DNA of 13,590 nt from Desulfuromonadaceae bacterium (GTDB lineage Bacteria > Desulfobacterota > Desulfuromonadia > Desulfuromonadales > Geopsychrobacteraceae), in assembly GCA_030639985.1 (NCBI GenBank), contig DAOWKG010000295.1, forward strand, positions 1 through 13,590, given 5' to 3'. The translations under genes and the position numbers were made by a program. Under the pieces are notes generated by a model. It searched no databases, had not been told where the DNA came from, and saw nothing but the letters and a program-made list of their open reading frames with translations. Below, piece after piece: positions 5,841-13,043 of this stretch; the first letter of the stretch is position 1, and each line of letters opens with the position of its first letter.

Positions 5841-7058
5841 GTGGCCTCGAATATTTTCTACTCTGAGATACAACAGATGGAACCAATGTTCCCCGCTGCC
5901 AAAAGTGAAGAGCTAAACGACCTTGCGATTGAGGTCGTGCGTCGGTCCGCAGCGCTAGGGGGAAAACTACATCCGCAGACCCGCAGCGGAGTTATCGAAC
6001 TGGTACGCGCTATGAACAGCTATTACTCCAACCTGATTGAAGGACACAATACCCATCCAGCCGATATCGAACGAGCCATGGCTCGCAACTATTCACACGA
6101 ACCTGCAAAGCGCGCTCTACAAATGGAGAGCGTTGCCCATATAGACGTTCAACGCTTGGTCGAACAAAATCTCGCTGCCAAACCAGATGCAACAATATGC
6201 TCCAAAACGTTTCTATGTTGGATTCACCAAGAATTCTATGATCGACTTCCACCTGAATTCAGAAAAATTGAGATCCCAAGTGGAGAGACCAAAACTGTTA
6301 TTCCCGGAAAACTACGCCGAGAGGAAGTCAAAGTTGGCAAACATTTCCCTCCCGCCGCAGGAACACTTGATCTTTTTTTGCAACGCTTTGAGGAGTGCTA
6401 CGGACACGCCAAACGGGGAGAGATACAAACAGTCGTTGCAGCGGCAGCAGCACACCATCGCCTAGCCTGGATTCACCCTTTCCTGGACGGAAATGGCAGA
6501 GTAACCCGCCTCTTTACCCATGCTTATATGGTCAAGGCGCACATAGACGGGCACGGATTGTGGACGGTGTCAAGAGGGCTGGCGCGAAACAGGAATGGCT
6601 ATATGGGAGCTTTAGCTGGTGCTGACGAACACCGACATGGCGATCTAGATGGGAGGGGAAACTTGTCCAACAAAGGGCTACTTGATTTCTGCACCTTTTT
6701 TCTAAAGACTGCACTAGACCAAATTTCGTTCATGTCAGAACGTCTGGAGCTGGACGGGATTTTGCGTCGAATAGAAGGGTATGTCGGGCGGCAAGCAAGC
6801 TTTGGTAAGTTGCCATTGGAAGCGAACTATTTACTCCGAGAAGCTTTTCTTCGTGGAGAAGTTCCAAGGGGTGAAGTTGCACGCATTACTGGCAAACCTG
6901 ACCGAACCGCACGGCGCATTCTCAAAGATCTACTCGATAAGAAACTTCTGACTTCGGACTCGGAAAGGGCTCCTGTCCGCCTGTCGTTCCCCACCAAAGT
7001 CGTTGGCTACTACTTCCCGCAACTTTATCCAGAGGGAGTGGAGATGATTGAAGAATAA
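5841..7058 (+). CDS. Fic family protein, probable AMP-transferase with N-terminal inhibitory helix and C-terminal winged helix
   Basis: This 405-residue protein has the full Fic active-site motif HPFLDGNGRVTR (residues 212-223), with catalytic H212, phosphate-anchoring G217-N-G and R220. Fic enzymes transfer AMP, or sometimes another nucleotide or phosphate group, from a nucleotide substrate onto a hydroxyl side chain of a target protein. The motif SNLIEG (63-68) matches the inhibitory (S/T)xxxE(G/N) helix; placed N-terminal to the Fic core it makes a self-inhibited class II enzyme, with E67 as the blocking residue. A flap-like VGKHFPP lies at 166-172. Residues about 325-372 look like a winged helix-turn-helix (GEVARITGKPDRTARRILKDLLDK). 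I start at GTG 5841, which has AAAGGA seven bases upstream and lies after the promoter. A longer frame from 5745 would translate the promoter and repeat units. No antitoxin gene is adjacent. The gene sits between two transporter-gene copies, suggesting acquisition. Confidence 0.88.
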   Translation: MASNIFYSEIQQMEPMFPAAKSEELNDLAIEVVRRSAALGGKLHPQTRSGVIELVRAMNSYYSNLIEGHNTHPADIERAMARNYSHEPAKRALQMESVAHIDVQRLVEQNLAAKPDATICSKTFLCWIHQEFYDRLPPEFRKIEIPSGETKTVIPGKLRREEVKVGKHFPPAAGTLDLFLQRFEECYGHAKRGEIQTVVAAAAAHHRLAWIHPFLDGNGRVTRLFTHAYMVKAHIDGHGLWTVSRGLARNRNGYMGALAGADEHRHGDLDGRGNLSNKGLLDFCTFFLKTALDQISFMSERLELDGILRRIEGYVGRQASFGKLPLEANYLLREAFLRGEVPRGEVARITGKPDRTARRILKDLLDKKLLTSDSERAPVRLSFPTKVVGYYFPQLYPEGVEMIEE

Positions 7059-7089
7059 GGTGGATGGGTGAAAACAAACTGTAACTGGT

Positions 7090-7136
7090 ACCCCTCTCAT
7101 CCGCCCACCTGGCACCTTCTCCCTGAGGGAGAAGGA
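7090..7136. repeat. REP-like palindrome between the convergent fic and transporter genes
   Basis: CCTTCTCCC (7115-7123) and GGGAGAAGG (7127-7135) pair perfectly around a TGA loop. The preceding stretch, CTCTCATCCGCCCACCTGGCA, together with this hairpin resembles a widespread proteobacterial intergenic repeat. It lies in the 87-base gap where fic and the transporter gene converge, so it may also end transcription, although the plus strand has an A-rich rather than T-rich tail. Confidence 0.55.
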
Positions 7137-7145
7137 AACAATAAA

Positions 7146-7985
7146 TCAGGAATGTTTCCGCACATAAAGCCACCAATAAACCCCGCCAACAAAGATGCCA
7201 CCACCAACAAAATTACCAGCCGTAACCGTAAGTAGGTTATTTTGCCACATTGTGACCCAGTTGAGTTGATCGATGACGGCAGCGTCAAGTCCCGATGCCA
7301 ATCGAGCTCCGGGTAAGTTACGGGCAAAAATTCCCGCCGGAATAAAGTACATATTGGCAATGACGTGTTCAAATCCGGAAGCAACAAACGCCATAATCGG
7401 AAAGAATATACCCGCTATTTTCCCACCGATATCCTGCGCCGACAAGGCCAACAACACCGCCAGACAGACCAGCCAGTTACAACCGATGGCTCGGAAAAAA
7501 TAGGCACTATTATGGGAATGGCCAACGACCTCATGACTAATTTTTGCTGATGCTATTTGCAATGCGGTACCACCGAACGCCCCATCCATAATACCGGTCT
7601 GACTCACGATCATCCAGGCCAGAAAAACCGAGCCGACTAAATTACCCAGATAGACCCAAAACCAGTTCCGCATAACTTGAGCAAAGGAGATTTTCTTCTC
7701 CAAATAGGCCGCCGTCAACATGGTGTTCCCGGTCCAGAGTTCCGAGCCCGGAATAATAACCAGCATCAGACCGACACTGAATACGGCACCAATCATAAAC
7801 TTTTTCATCCCGATCCAGGCAAAATCGCCAGTACCAACTACGGTTGCCAGATGGGCAGCAAAACCGATATATGCCCCGGCAAGGAATCCGAGCACCAACA
7901 GTTGCAGCGGCGTTCTTTGCACCTTTGCTTCACCCCAACTAACTAGAGCATTAGCAAGTTCCGCTGGCGCTAAATAATTTTTCAT
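7146..7985 (-). CDS. Formate/nitrite transporter (FNT) family channel
   Basis: This 279-residue integral membrane protein belongs to the FocA/NirC family, pentameric channels for small monovalent anions such as formate, nitrite or hydrosulfide. Family landmarks are GAYIGFA (37-43), PGSELWTGN (79-87), the loop lysine K148, GCNWLVCLAVLLA (168-180), and SGFEHVIANMYFIP (203-216) carrying the central gating histidine H207. Six membrane helices can be placed, and the length is normal. Which anion it carries cannot be read from these residues. The ATG at 7985 overlaps the KamA stop in a TGATG arrangement. An in-frame TTG two codons earlier is the alternative and has GGAAAG closer to it. It is the last gene of a five-gene operon with slyX, rhodanese, MauE-like and KamA. 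A second, decayed copy of its 3' end lies at 5454-5544. Confidence 0.9.
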   Translation of the reverse strand: MKNYLAPAELANALVSWGEAKVQRTPLQLLVLGFLAGAYIGFAAHLATVVGTGDFAWIGMKKFMIGAVFSVGLMLVIIPGSELWTGNTMLTAAYLEKKISFAQVMRNWFWVYLGNLVGSVFLAWMIVSQTGIMDGAFGGTALQIASAKISHEVVGHSHNSAYFFRAIGCNWLVCLAVLLALSAQDIGGKIAGIFFPIMAFVASGFEHVIANMYFIPAGIFARNLPGARLASGLDAAVIDQLNWVTMWQNNLLTVTAGNFVGGGIFVGGVYWWLYVRKHS

Positions 7986-9052
7986 CAGCAATCTCTTTCC
8001 AACTGTGATTCTGGCAGGTCGGGGTACTCAACCACACTACCATCACTGGTTTTAATCAATAATTTATCGCCATCTTTTTTAACATAGTTTGGTAGTAATT
8101 CCACCTTCCCCTTACCACCGGGGAGGTCAATCACATAATTGGGGATTGCCAGACCAGAGATTGTCCCGCGTAGCGAATGCATAATCTTCAGACCGGTGGC
8201 TACCGGAGTGCGGAAGTGTCCAGTGCCACGGGTAAGATCCATTTGATGGAGGTAATAAGGGCGCACCCGCAGCTGCAACAAGCCCCGAAACAATTCAGCG
8301 ATTATTTGCGGCTGGTCGTTAACGCCTTTGAGCAACACCGTCTGATTACCGAGGACAATGCCAGCATCTGCCAAACGGCCACACGCCTCACCGGCCGCTC
8401 GGGTAAGTTCCTGAGGATGGTTAAAATGGGTGTTCAAATAGAGCGGGGCAAATTGCTTCAACATGGCACATAGTTGGGGCGTAATCCGTTCCGGCAAAGT
8501 CACCGGAACCCGGCTACCGATACGGATAATCTCGACATGGGGAATCGCAGAAATCCGCTGCAACAGATCGTACAAAACCGAATCTGGCAGCAACAAGGGA
8601 TCGCCACCCGAAAAAATAACGTCGCGGATCTGTGAATTTGCGGCGATATAATCGATGCCGTCACGTAGACCCCGAAAACTTACCGAACTGTCGCTACAAC
8701 CAACTTTCCGTTTCCGGGTACAAAAACGACAATAGGACGAACAACTACCAGAAACATAAAATATCACCCGGTCGGGGTAGCGGTGAATTACCGTCGGCAC
8801 CGGGGAAAGTTCCTCTTCGGCAAGGGGATCTACCAGACCATCATCTGCCAATTCCAGCACATCGGGGACACACTGTTTCCAGATTGGATCGCCAACCTGC
8901 TCAATCAAACCGAGATAGTAGGGGGTAATCCGCAACGGATACCGTGCTGCTACCGCTGCCAATGGCAACGGATCAATATTAAACCAGCCAGCCAATTGTT
9001 CGACGCTGACGATGCTATCATGTAAAGATTGCTGCCACTGTTCCTGCGCCAT
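7985..9052 (-). CDS. KamA family radical SAM protein (lysine 2,3-aminomutase type)
   Basis: This 355-residue enzyme has the radical SAM cluster motif CSSYCRFC (C104, C108, C111), the SAM-binding FSGGDPL (147-153) and the PLP-lysine motif PGGKGK (311-316, K316). Lysine 2,3-aminomutase moves the alpha-amino group of L-lysine to carbon 3, giving beta-lysine, using a 4Fe-4S cluster, SAM and PLP. Two aspartates that hold the substrate's side-chain amine in the clostridial enzyme have counterparts at D272 (MDLTRGTGHF) and D309 (VIDLPGG), which favours lysine over glutamate. The PGGKGK motif separates it from EpmB, which modifies elongation factor P. It is about 60 residues shorter than the clostridial enzyme. 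No beta-lysine acetyltransferase (ablB) or EF-P gene is nearby. ATG 9052 overlaps the previous stop as TGATG; GTG 9055 is the alternative start. Confidence 0.85.
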   Translation of the reverse strand: MAQEQWQQSLHDSIVSVEQLAGWFNIDPLPLAAVAARYPLRITPYYLGLIEQVGDPIWKQCVPDVLELADDGLVDPLAEEELSPVPTVIHRYPDRVIFYVSGSCSSYCRFCTRKRKVGCSDSSVSFRGLRDGIDYIAANSQIRDVIFSGGDPLLLPDSVLYDLLQRISAIPHVEIIRIGSRVPVTLPERITPQLCAMLKQFAPLYLNTHFNHPQELTRAAGEACGRLADAGIVLGNQTVLLKGVNDQPQIIAELFRGLLQLRVRPYYLHQMDLTRGTGHFRTPVATGLKIMHSLRGTISGLAIPNYVIDLPGGKGKVELLPNYVKKDGDKLLIKTSDGSVVEYPDLPESQLERDC

Positions 9053-9492
9053 CACTCAACCTCTAACCGACAACGAATACCATGCAACACCCAAGTCCCA
9101 ACCATCAGAACCAACAAACCAAGATCGCGCCACAATGCCGTCGACAAGCTATTGTGGTTAGCAGAATCGGGGTTAAAGCAGCCACAACTTATATCAAGTC
9201 CACGGCTAAGGGCAGAAACTAAAACCACAATAAAAACCAGATTCAACAAGGTCAAAACCATTACTGCTGGTCGCACACGTCGATTTATCAGCAGCAATAC
9301 CCCACAGAGCAATTCCAGATAAGGGAGGATCGCCGCAATCAAATAGTTCCAGGCATAAGGAAAAAGCTGATAATTGGCAATTTCCCCGGCAAAAGCGGCA
9401 ACATCCTGAATTTTTATCAGCCCCGAATAGATAAATACGGCGGCCAGAATGAGGCGACTACCATGATAAACGATTTTGCCAGAAAATAGCAT
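9052..9492 (-). CDS. MauE/DoxX family redox-associated membrane protein
   Basis: This 146-residue protein has four predicted membrane helices (about 12-25, 48-68, 74-95 and 121-138). It carries the MauE-type signature SRGLDISCGCF, with cysteines C103 and C105 at the end of the third helix, followed by a conserved WRD (121-123) opening the fourth. In methylamine utilisation MauE is needed to mature disulfide-rich methylamine dehydrogenase, and the wider family is thought to handle thiol/disulfide electrons in the membrane. Here no mau genes are present. The partner is a membrane-anchored rhodanese, so a role in sulfur or thiol transfer at the membrane is the likely reading. The ATG at 9492 has a GGGGGAG ribosome site four bases upstream and shares one base with the rhodanese stop (TGATG). 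Confidence 0.8.
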   Translation of the reverse strand: MLFSGKIVYHGSRLILAAVFIYSGLIKIQDVAAFAGEIANYQLFPYAWNYLIAAILPYLELLCGVLLLINRRVRPAVMVLTLLNLVFIVVLVSALSRGLDISCGCFNPDSANHNSLSTALWRDLGLLVLMVGTWVLHGIRCRLEVE

Positions 9493-10028
9493 CAATCTCC
9501 CCCCACCAGCGGTAATCCGGCAGCACGCCATTCGGGCTCCCCACCCTCGTACACCAGCACCTCAGCATATCCAGCCTGCAACAAGATGACCCCCAGATCA
9601 AACGAATCGGGACAACCGTAGCCACTGCAGTAGGCAATCAAGGTTCGCTTAAGGTCGACCTGTTGCTTAAAATTGTCCAGCTTCGATTCTACCTCAGCAA
9701 AAGGGAGGGAAACGGCCCCACTAAGGTGTTCCTGCCGGTAAGCAGAGGCGCTACGCGCATCGACCAATACCGCTCCAGCAGCAAGCAATGATTCCAGCTC
9801 GTCCAACTCAACCGGAAACGGTAATGGGGCGATGGGGGCAGCGTTGTCGCTAGCAACATCGGGAACCGCGACAACAGCAACGGTAGGGACTGCCACCGTC
9901 TTACCCGAAAAAGCATTAAAAATCAGTTGATAATTCAAACTGATCCCGACGACAGCAGCAAAGACACAAAGGACTAGCGCTTCAAGAAAAATTCGCTGCA
10001 ATGGGGATCCAATAGCAGCATTATTCAT
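9492..10028 (-). CDS. Membrane-anchored rhodanese-like protein
   Basis: This 178-residue protein has one N-terminal membrane helix (about 14-36), an alanine-, valine- and proline-rich linker (43-70) and one rhodanese domain (about 75-176). Rhodanese landmarks are LVDARSASAYRQEHLSGAVSLPF (88-110) and the active-site loop YCSGYGCPDS with persulfide-forming cysteine C134. A second cysteine, C139, in the same loop could form a disulfide with it. The helix places the catalytic domain on the outer face of the membrane, or in the cytoplasm if the topology is reversed; positive charges near the start are few. The start is ATG 10028, which overlaps the slyX stop by eight bases; a longer in-frame extension to 10073 lies inside slyX and has no hydrophobic content. 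It pairs with the MauE-like gene downstream. Confidence 0.83.
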   Translation of the reverse strand: MNNAAIGSPLQRIFLEALVLCVFAAVVGISLNYQLIFNAFSGKTVAVPTVAVVAVPDVASDNAAPIAPLPFPVELDELESLLAAGAVLVDARSASAYRQEHLSGAVSLPFAEVESKLDNFKQQVDLKRTLIAYCSGYGCPDSFDLGVILLQAGYAEVLVYEGGEPEWRAAGLPLVGGD

Positions 10029-10215
10029 CGGGGGATTCTTCCAACGCCGGCGAAAGGGTGCTGACCGCCTCACGCAAGCGCTGATTATCTTTATTCAGTC
10101 GGTCGATGCGCTGGTTACACTCGATAACTTCCTGATTAAGTTCATCCAGCAGTTGCGTTTGATAGCTGGAGCGAATTTCAAGTTCGGTCAGTCGCTGTTG
10201 CAGCTCTTCAAGCAT
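10021..10215 (-). CDS. slyX: SlyX family coiled-coil protein
   Basis: This 64-residue protein is a heptad-patterned, Glu/Gln/Leu-rich coiled coil with the SlyX layout: an N-terminal ELEIRSSYQTQLLDELN and then a second helix QRIDRLNKDNQRLRE. The length is usual for SlyX. The biochemical role of the family is unknown; the name comes from its place next to slyD in Escherichia coli, which is not the context here. The ATG at 10215 has AAAGGAG seven bases upstream. It is the first gene of the minus-strand operon and overlaps the rhodanese gene by eight bases. Confidence 0.8.
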   Translation of the reverse strand: MLEELQQRLTELEIRSSYQTQLLDELNQEVIECNQRIDRLNKDNQRLREAVSTLSPALEESPDE

Positions 10216-10250
10216 AGTTGATCTCCTTTAAAAATAAGTCGGCAGCCAAT

Positions 10251-10280
10251 TTTATACCGTGCAACGCTAACCAATGCCAA
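10251..10280 (-). promoter_or_regulatory. Candidate sigma-70 promoter of the slyX-rhodanese-MauE-KamA-FNT operon
   Basis: On the minus strand TTGGCA (10280-10275), an 18-base spacer and TATAAA (10256-10251) give a good sigma-70 match with five of six bases in each box. Transcription would start near 10244, about 30 bases before the slyX ATG. Confidence 0.55.
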
Positions 10281-10305
10281 GACCATTTATAAACGACAAG
10301 TAAAT

Positions 10306-10334
10306 TTGACCACATTTTCATGCAAACCAATAAT
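10306..10334 (+). promoter_or_regulatory. Candidate promoter for the DUF3422 gene
   Basis: TTGACC (10306-10311), a 17-base spacer and AATAAT (10329-10334) match the sigma-70 consensus at five of six bases in each box. Transcription would start near 10341 and give a leader of about 115 bases. A second -10, TATAAT (10364-10369), lies downstream but has no good -35. Confidence 0.45.
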
Positions 10335-10381
10335 TTCCCCTAGGAGCATCTATAAACCTCCTCTATAATTAAGAGATCTGA

Positions 10382-10419
10382 CCGCAGGTGAGCTTCCGTT
10401 TCGAAGTGCGGCTATTTTT
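10382..10419 (+). promoter_or_regulatory. Terminator-like hairpin in the DUF3422 leader, possible attenuator
   Basis: CCGCA (10382-10386) pairs with TGCGG (10407-10411), and inside it CTTC pairs with GAAG after a bulge. The hairpin is followed by CTATTTTT (10412-10419). It lies between the proposed promoter and the ATG at 10458. It could be an attenuator, or just a chance structure; it fits no riboswitch class that I know. Confidence 0.3.
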
Positions 10420-10457
10420 ACGTTATCAATTGATTATGTCACTGAAGGAAATACGAC

Positions 10458-11783
10458 ATGACTAAATGCAGCCGGATTGAATATCAGCTCCACCCCTTAC
10501 GGGACACTCTCTATAACGAGCTCCACATCCGTCCCTTTTACACCCTGGAGTCACCACAACAGATCACCCATGTGGCCGCCGGTTGCACCAACCCGGCCGA
10601 ACTGGAAAAATCGTATCAGCAACTGTGTGAGCTCTGCAAACGCTATGATGTCAGTCCTCCCCCGACCGATGCCGTAACCTTTCATCAAAATTTTGGCGAT
10701 TTTATCATCCACTGGGAACGACATATTGAGTTTTACACCCTAACCATCATGCACCCCTCACCACCGCAGGGGGAACCATTCCAACATACTGCCGTCGATT
10801 TGCTCCCGGCCGACTGGATGCGACAACTTCCCGGTAAAATAATTGCCGCATTTCATATAGTTATTGATAATCAACAGCTTGAGTACGATGCCAACACTCT
10901 CACGCGCAATTTTGAAGGGCACACCGTAATGGTCAGTAGTGCCTATGCCGGAAAAATACAAATTTACACCGCCTTCAAACTGCATGGCGATGGTTATGGC
11001 CGGCTTATTATTTGCGACAAAGGGATCAGTAAGGCACAAACTGGACGTTTGACCCGAAGGCTGCTCGATCTGGAAACATATCGCCTCCTTTCATTACTGT
11101 CACTGCCAATTGCCAAACGCATTGCCCCACAACTACTCGACATGGACAAACAACTCGCGGAAATTTTAACCGTGGTTGCCAAACTGGAAACAACCAACAG
11201 TGAACGGCAGTTACTGGAGAAGCTGACAAAAATTGAGGCGCAACTGGAAACTTATCGAGCGGAGACAACCAACCGTTTTTCTGCCACCCGTGCCTATCAC
11301 CAGCTGGTTAAAGATCGACTGGAACGAATCAATGAAGAAAAATTTGATGAGCACCTTTCAATCGGCGAGTTTATCAATCGCAGGTTAAATCCAGCCTTAA
11401 GAACCTGTGATTCAATTCAAAAGTGGATGGAAGACCTGTCCAAACGAATTGAACGCGCCAGTGACCTGATGAGAACCAGAGTTAACCTGAACCTGCAGGA
11501 ACAAAACCGCTCCCAGCTTATCGCCATGAATCGACGCAGCAAATTGCAGTTCCGGTTACAGGAAACGGTAGAAGGACTATCCATTGCCGCCATCAGTTAT
11601 TATTCTATCGGCCTGCTCAGTTATCTGTTGCAGGGGTTGCCCCTTAAAGATTGGGGTCTGGATAAGAACATTCTACTAGCCTGCTCTATTCCGGTTGTTT
11701 TGGTCACGATATGGACTGTTACCCGCCGGATTAAACGCAAACTGATCCACGATCAAGACACTCCAGAAGAAAATGAAACTTAG
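10458..11783 (+). CDS. DUF3422 family membrane protein
   Basis: This 441-residue protein opens with the DUF3422 signature HPLRDTLYNELHIRPF (12-27), followed by a second conserved part around HWERHIEFYTLTI (85-97). A long charged helical, coiled-coil-like region covers about 225-365. Two membrane helices near the end (about 374-393 and 404-422) are followed by a basic tail RRIKRKL. The large N-terminal part has no signal peptide and is probably cytoplasmic, tethered by the C-terminal hairpin. The family has no established function. The ATG has AAGGAA seven bases upstream. It is divergent from the slyX operon and is followed by 148 bases before the next gene, so it is probably monocistronic. 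Confidence 0.83.
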   Translation: MTKCSRIEYQLHPLRDTLYNELHIRPFYTLESPQQITHVAAGCTNPAELEKSYQQLCELCKRYDVSPPPTDAVTFHQNFGDFIIHWERHIEFYTLTIMHPSPPQGEPFQHTAVDLLPADWMRQLPGKIIAAFHIVIDNQQLEYDANTLTRNFEGHTVMVSSAYAGKIQIYTAFKLHGDGYGRLIICDKGISKAQTGRLTRRLLDLETYRLLSLLSLPIAKRIAPQLLDMDKQLAEILTVVAKLETTNSERQLLEKLTKIEAQLETYRAETTNRFSATRAYHQLVKDRLERINEEKFDEHLSIGEFINRRLNPALRTCDSIQKWMEDLSKRIERASDLMRTRVNLNLQEQNRSQLIAMNRRSKLQFRLQETVEGLSIAAISYYSIGLLSYLLQGLPLKDWGLDKNILLACSIPVVLVTIWTVTRRIKRKLIHDQDTPEENET

Positions 11784-11844
11784 TACGGCCAGATAATTAT
11801 CGGACTGAAGCCGGTAAATAACTAGAAATAATACCAATTTTGAT

Positions 11845-11850
11845 TATAAT
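11845..11850 (+). promoter_or_regulatory. Candidate -10 box for the ACT-domain / deformylase unit
   Basis: A perfect TATAAT lies about 80 bases before the ACT-domain start in the otherwise featureless 148-base gap. No convincing -35 sits 16-18 bases upstream, so this is only a candidate. Confidence 0.3.
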
Positions 11851-11931
11851 AAAGAGCCAAACTTGACCACTGCTGCAGCTTCTGCCGCTTATTGATTTAC
11901 CCCAACTCTGCTTTTTCACGCAGGAGGTAAC

Positions 11932-12471
11932 ATGCAACATTTTGCCCTGACAATTATCGGTCGTGATCGCCCCGGAATCGTTTCTCAGGTAACCGAAATT
12001 CTGTTTCAAGGTGGTTTCAACATTGCCGATTCCAGCTGTTCTATTCTTGGCGGCCAATTTTCGATGATTTTGATCATCTCTAATCCCGCTATCGCTACCA
12101 AAGAGGAATTCAGCGACACCTTTAAGCCGCTGGAAGAGAGCAACCTGTCGGTCTATATCCGCACCCTGAAGCCGGGTGGTGAAATTCGTACCGAGCTCGA
12201 AGGGGATCTCTGCATCATCTCAGTTTACGGTGCCGACAAGCCGGGGATTGTCTACCAGGTTGCCAAAGAACTTGGAGATCGCCACATCAATATCACCGAT
12301 CTCAACACCAAACTCATTGGCGGCCAACAAAACCCCGTCTACGTGATGATGCTGGAAGCGATGTTACCGGCAGATACGGAGATCGAAACCGTCGAAAATT
12401 GGATGGCCGAGTTGAAGCAAAAACTTCAGGTTGATATTTCGGTCCGCTCTCTGGCGGTGATGGAGTTATAA
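11932..12471 (+). CDS. Double ACT-domain protein, GcvR-like
   Basis: This 179-residue protein consists of two ACT domains. The first (about 3-78) begins FALTIIGRDRPGIV with the ligand-loop pattern GxDxPGIV at 10-17. The second (about 93-175) repeats it as VYGADKPGIV (98-107). The layout is that of GcvR, the glycine cleavage repressor of Escherichia coli, which acts by binding the GcvA activator rather than DNA. ACT domains usually bind amino acids, so a small regulator sensing an amino acid such as glycine is likely. No glycine cleavage genes are in the window, so the target is unknown. It has a very strong ribosome site, AGGAGG, five bases before the ATG. Peptide deformylase starts three bases after its stop, so the two form an operon. 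Confidence 0.85.
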   Translation: MQHFALTIIGRDRPGIVSQVTEILFQGGFNIADSSCSILGGQFSMILIISNPAIATKEEFSDTFKPLEESNLSVYIRTLKPGGEIRTELEGDLCIISVYGADKPGIVYQVAKELGDRHINITDLNTKLIGGQQNPVYVMMLEAMLPADTEIETVENWMAELKQKLQVDISVRSLAVMEL

Positions 12472-12474
12472 TCA

Positions 12475-12981
12475 ATGGCAGTCAAAGAAGTCCTCATCTA
12501 TCCAGATTCACGCCTGAAGGAAAATTGCGCTCCGATAATAGATTTTGATGCATCGGCACAGCAATTACTGCACGATCTGGTCGATACCATGGTTGCTGCC
12601 GGACACTCAGTTGGCATTGCCGCACCACAAATTGGTGAGCTTCGCCGTGCTGCCGTAGTCGATGTATCCAACAGTAAGTTGGGCAAAAAACAGGAAAATC
12701 ACGGTCTGTTGCAGATGGTAAATCCCGAGATCATTGAAACAGAGGGAAGTCAGATAGTGCGGGAAGGGTGTATGTCGGTACCCGATTATACCGGCAATGT
12801 CACCCGTTCAGAATCAATTGTGGTGCAATTTACCGATCAGAACCAACAACTGCAAGTGATCCGTACCGCTGGTTTTGAAGCCGTTGCAATCCAACACGAG
12901 CTGGATCACTTAAGCGGACTGCTTTTTCTTGACCGGGTATCAAGTTTAAAAACTGATCTTTTTCGCCGCAAGCAAAAGTAG
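12475..12981 (+). CDS. def: Peptide deformylase
   Basis: This 168-residue enzyme removes the formyl group from the N-terminal methionine of new proteins as they leave the ribosome. All three family motifs are present: SVGIAAPQ (45-52), EGCMSVP (97-103) and QHELDH (140-145). The metal ligands are C99, H141 and H145, with E142 as the catalytic base. Two small departures from the usual text are a serine where motif I often starts with glycine, and methionine instead of leucine in motif II. The length is normal. The gene begins three bases after the ACT-domain gene and probably depends on its promoter. The usual partner fmt (methionyl-tRNA formyltransferase) is not next to it; a repeat region and galE follow. 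Confidence 0.93.
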   Translation: MAVKEVLIYPDSRLKENCAPIIDFDASAQQLLHDLVDTMVAAGHSVGIAAPQIGELRRAAVVDVSNSKLGKKQENHGLLQMVNPEIIETEGSQIVREGCMSVPDYTGNVTRSESIVVQFTDQNQQLQVIRTAGFEAVAIQHELDHLSGLLFLDRVSSLKTDLFRRKQK

Positions 12982-12982
12982 C

Positions 12983-13013
12983 CAGGAACTGGCTCCGCAG
13001 GTGCCTGTCCCCA
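12983..13013. repeat. REP-like imperfect palindrome after the deformylase gene
   Basis: AGGAACTGGCTCC and GGTGCCTGTCCCC form an imperfect hairpin around GCA, with paired blocks GG/CC, AC/GT, GGC/GCC and CC/GG separated by single mismatches. The text resembles REP sequences recalled from Geobacter-type genomes that carry REP-associated tyrosine transposases. It may also help to end the deformylase transcript, although it has no T run. Confidence 0.5.
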
Positions 13014-13043
13014 TTCCACCACTGTCAAAGCAAAAAAATGTTT

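Noticed and set aside
5841..7058. Fic with the next small frame as a toxin-antitoxin pair
   Set aside because: The inhibitory helix motif is inside the same protein, and no separate antitoxin-like small gene with a ribosome site lies on either side.
7115..7135. Classical bidirectional intrinsic terminator between fic and the transporter gene
   Set aside because: The stem is perfect, but the T tract is missing on the plus side and lies on the wrong side for the minus strand; a REP-like repeat fits better.
8177..8473. Plus-strand open frames of 60-100 codons opposite the KamA, FNT, FapA-like and DUF3422 genes
   Set aside because: They are antisense or shifted shadows of well-supported genes, lacking ribosome sites and any family-like sequence.
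7985..9052. KamA-type gene as EpmB, the elongation factor P lysine aminomutase
   Set aside because: It has the PGGxGK motif and both lysine-binding aspartates of lysine 2,3-aminomutase, whereas EpmB has a different C-terminal ending; no efp or epmA is adjacent.
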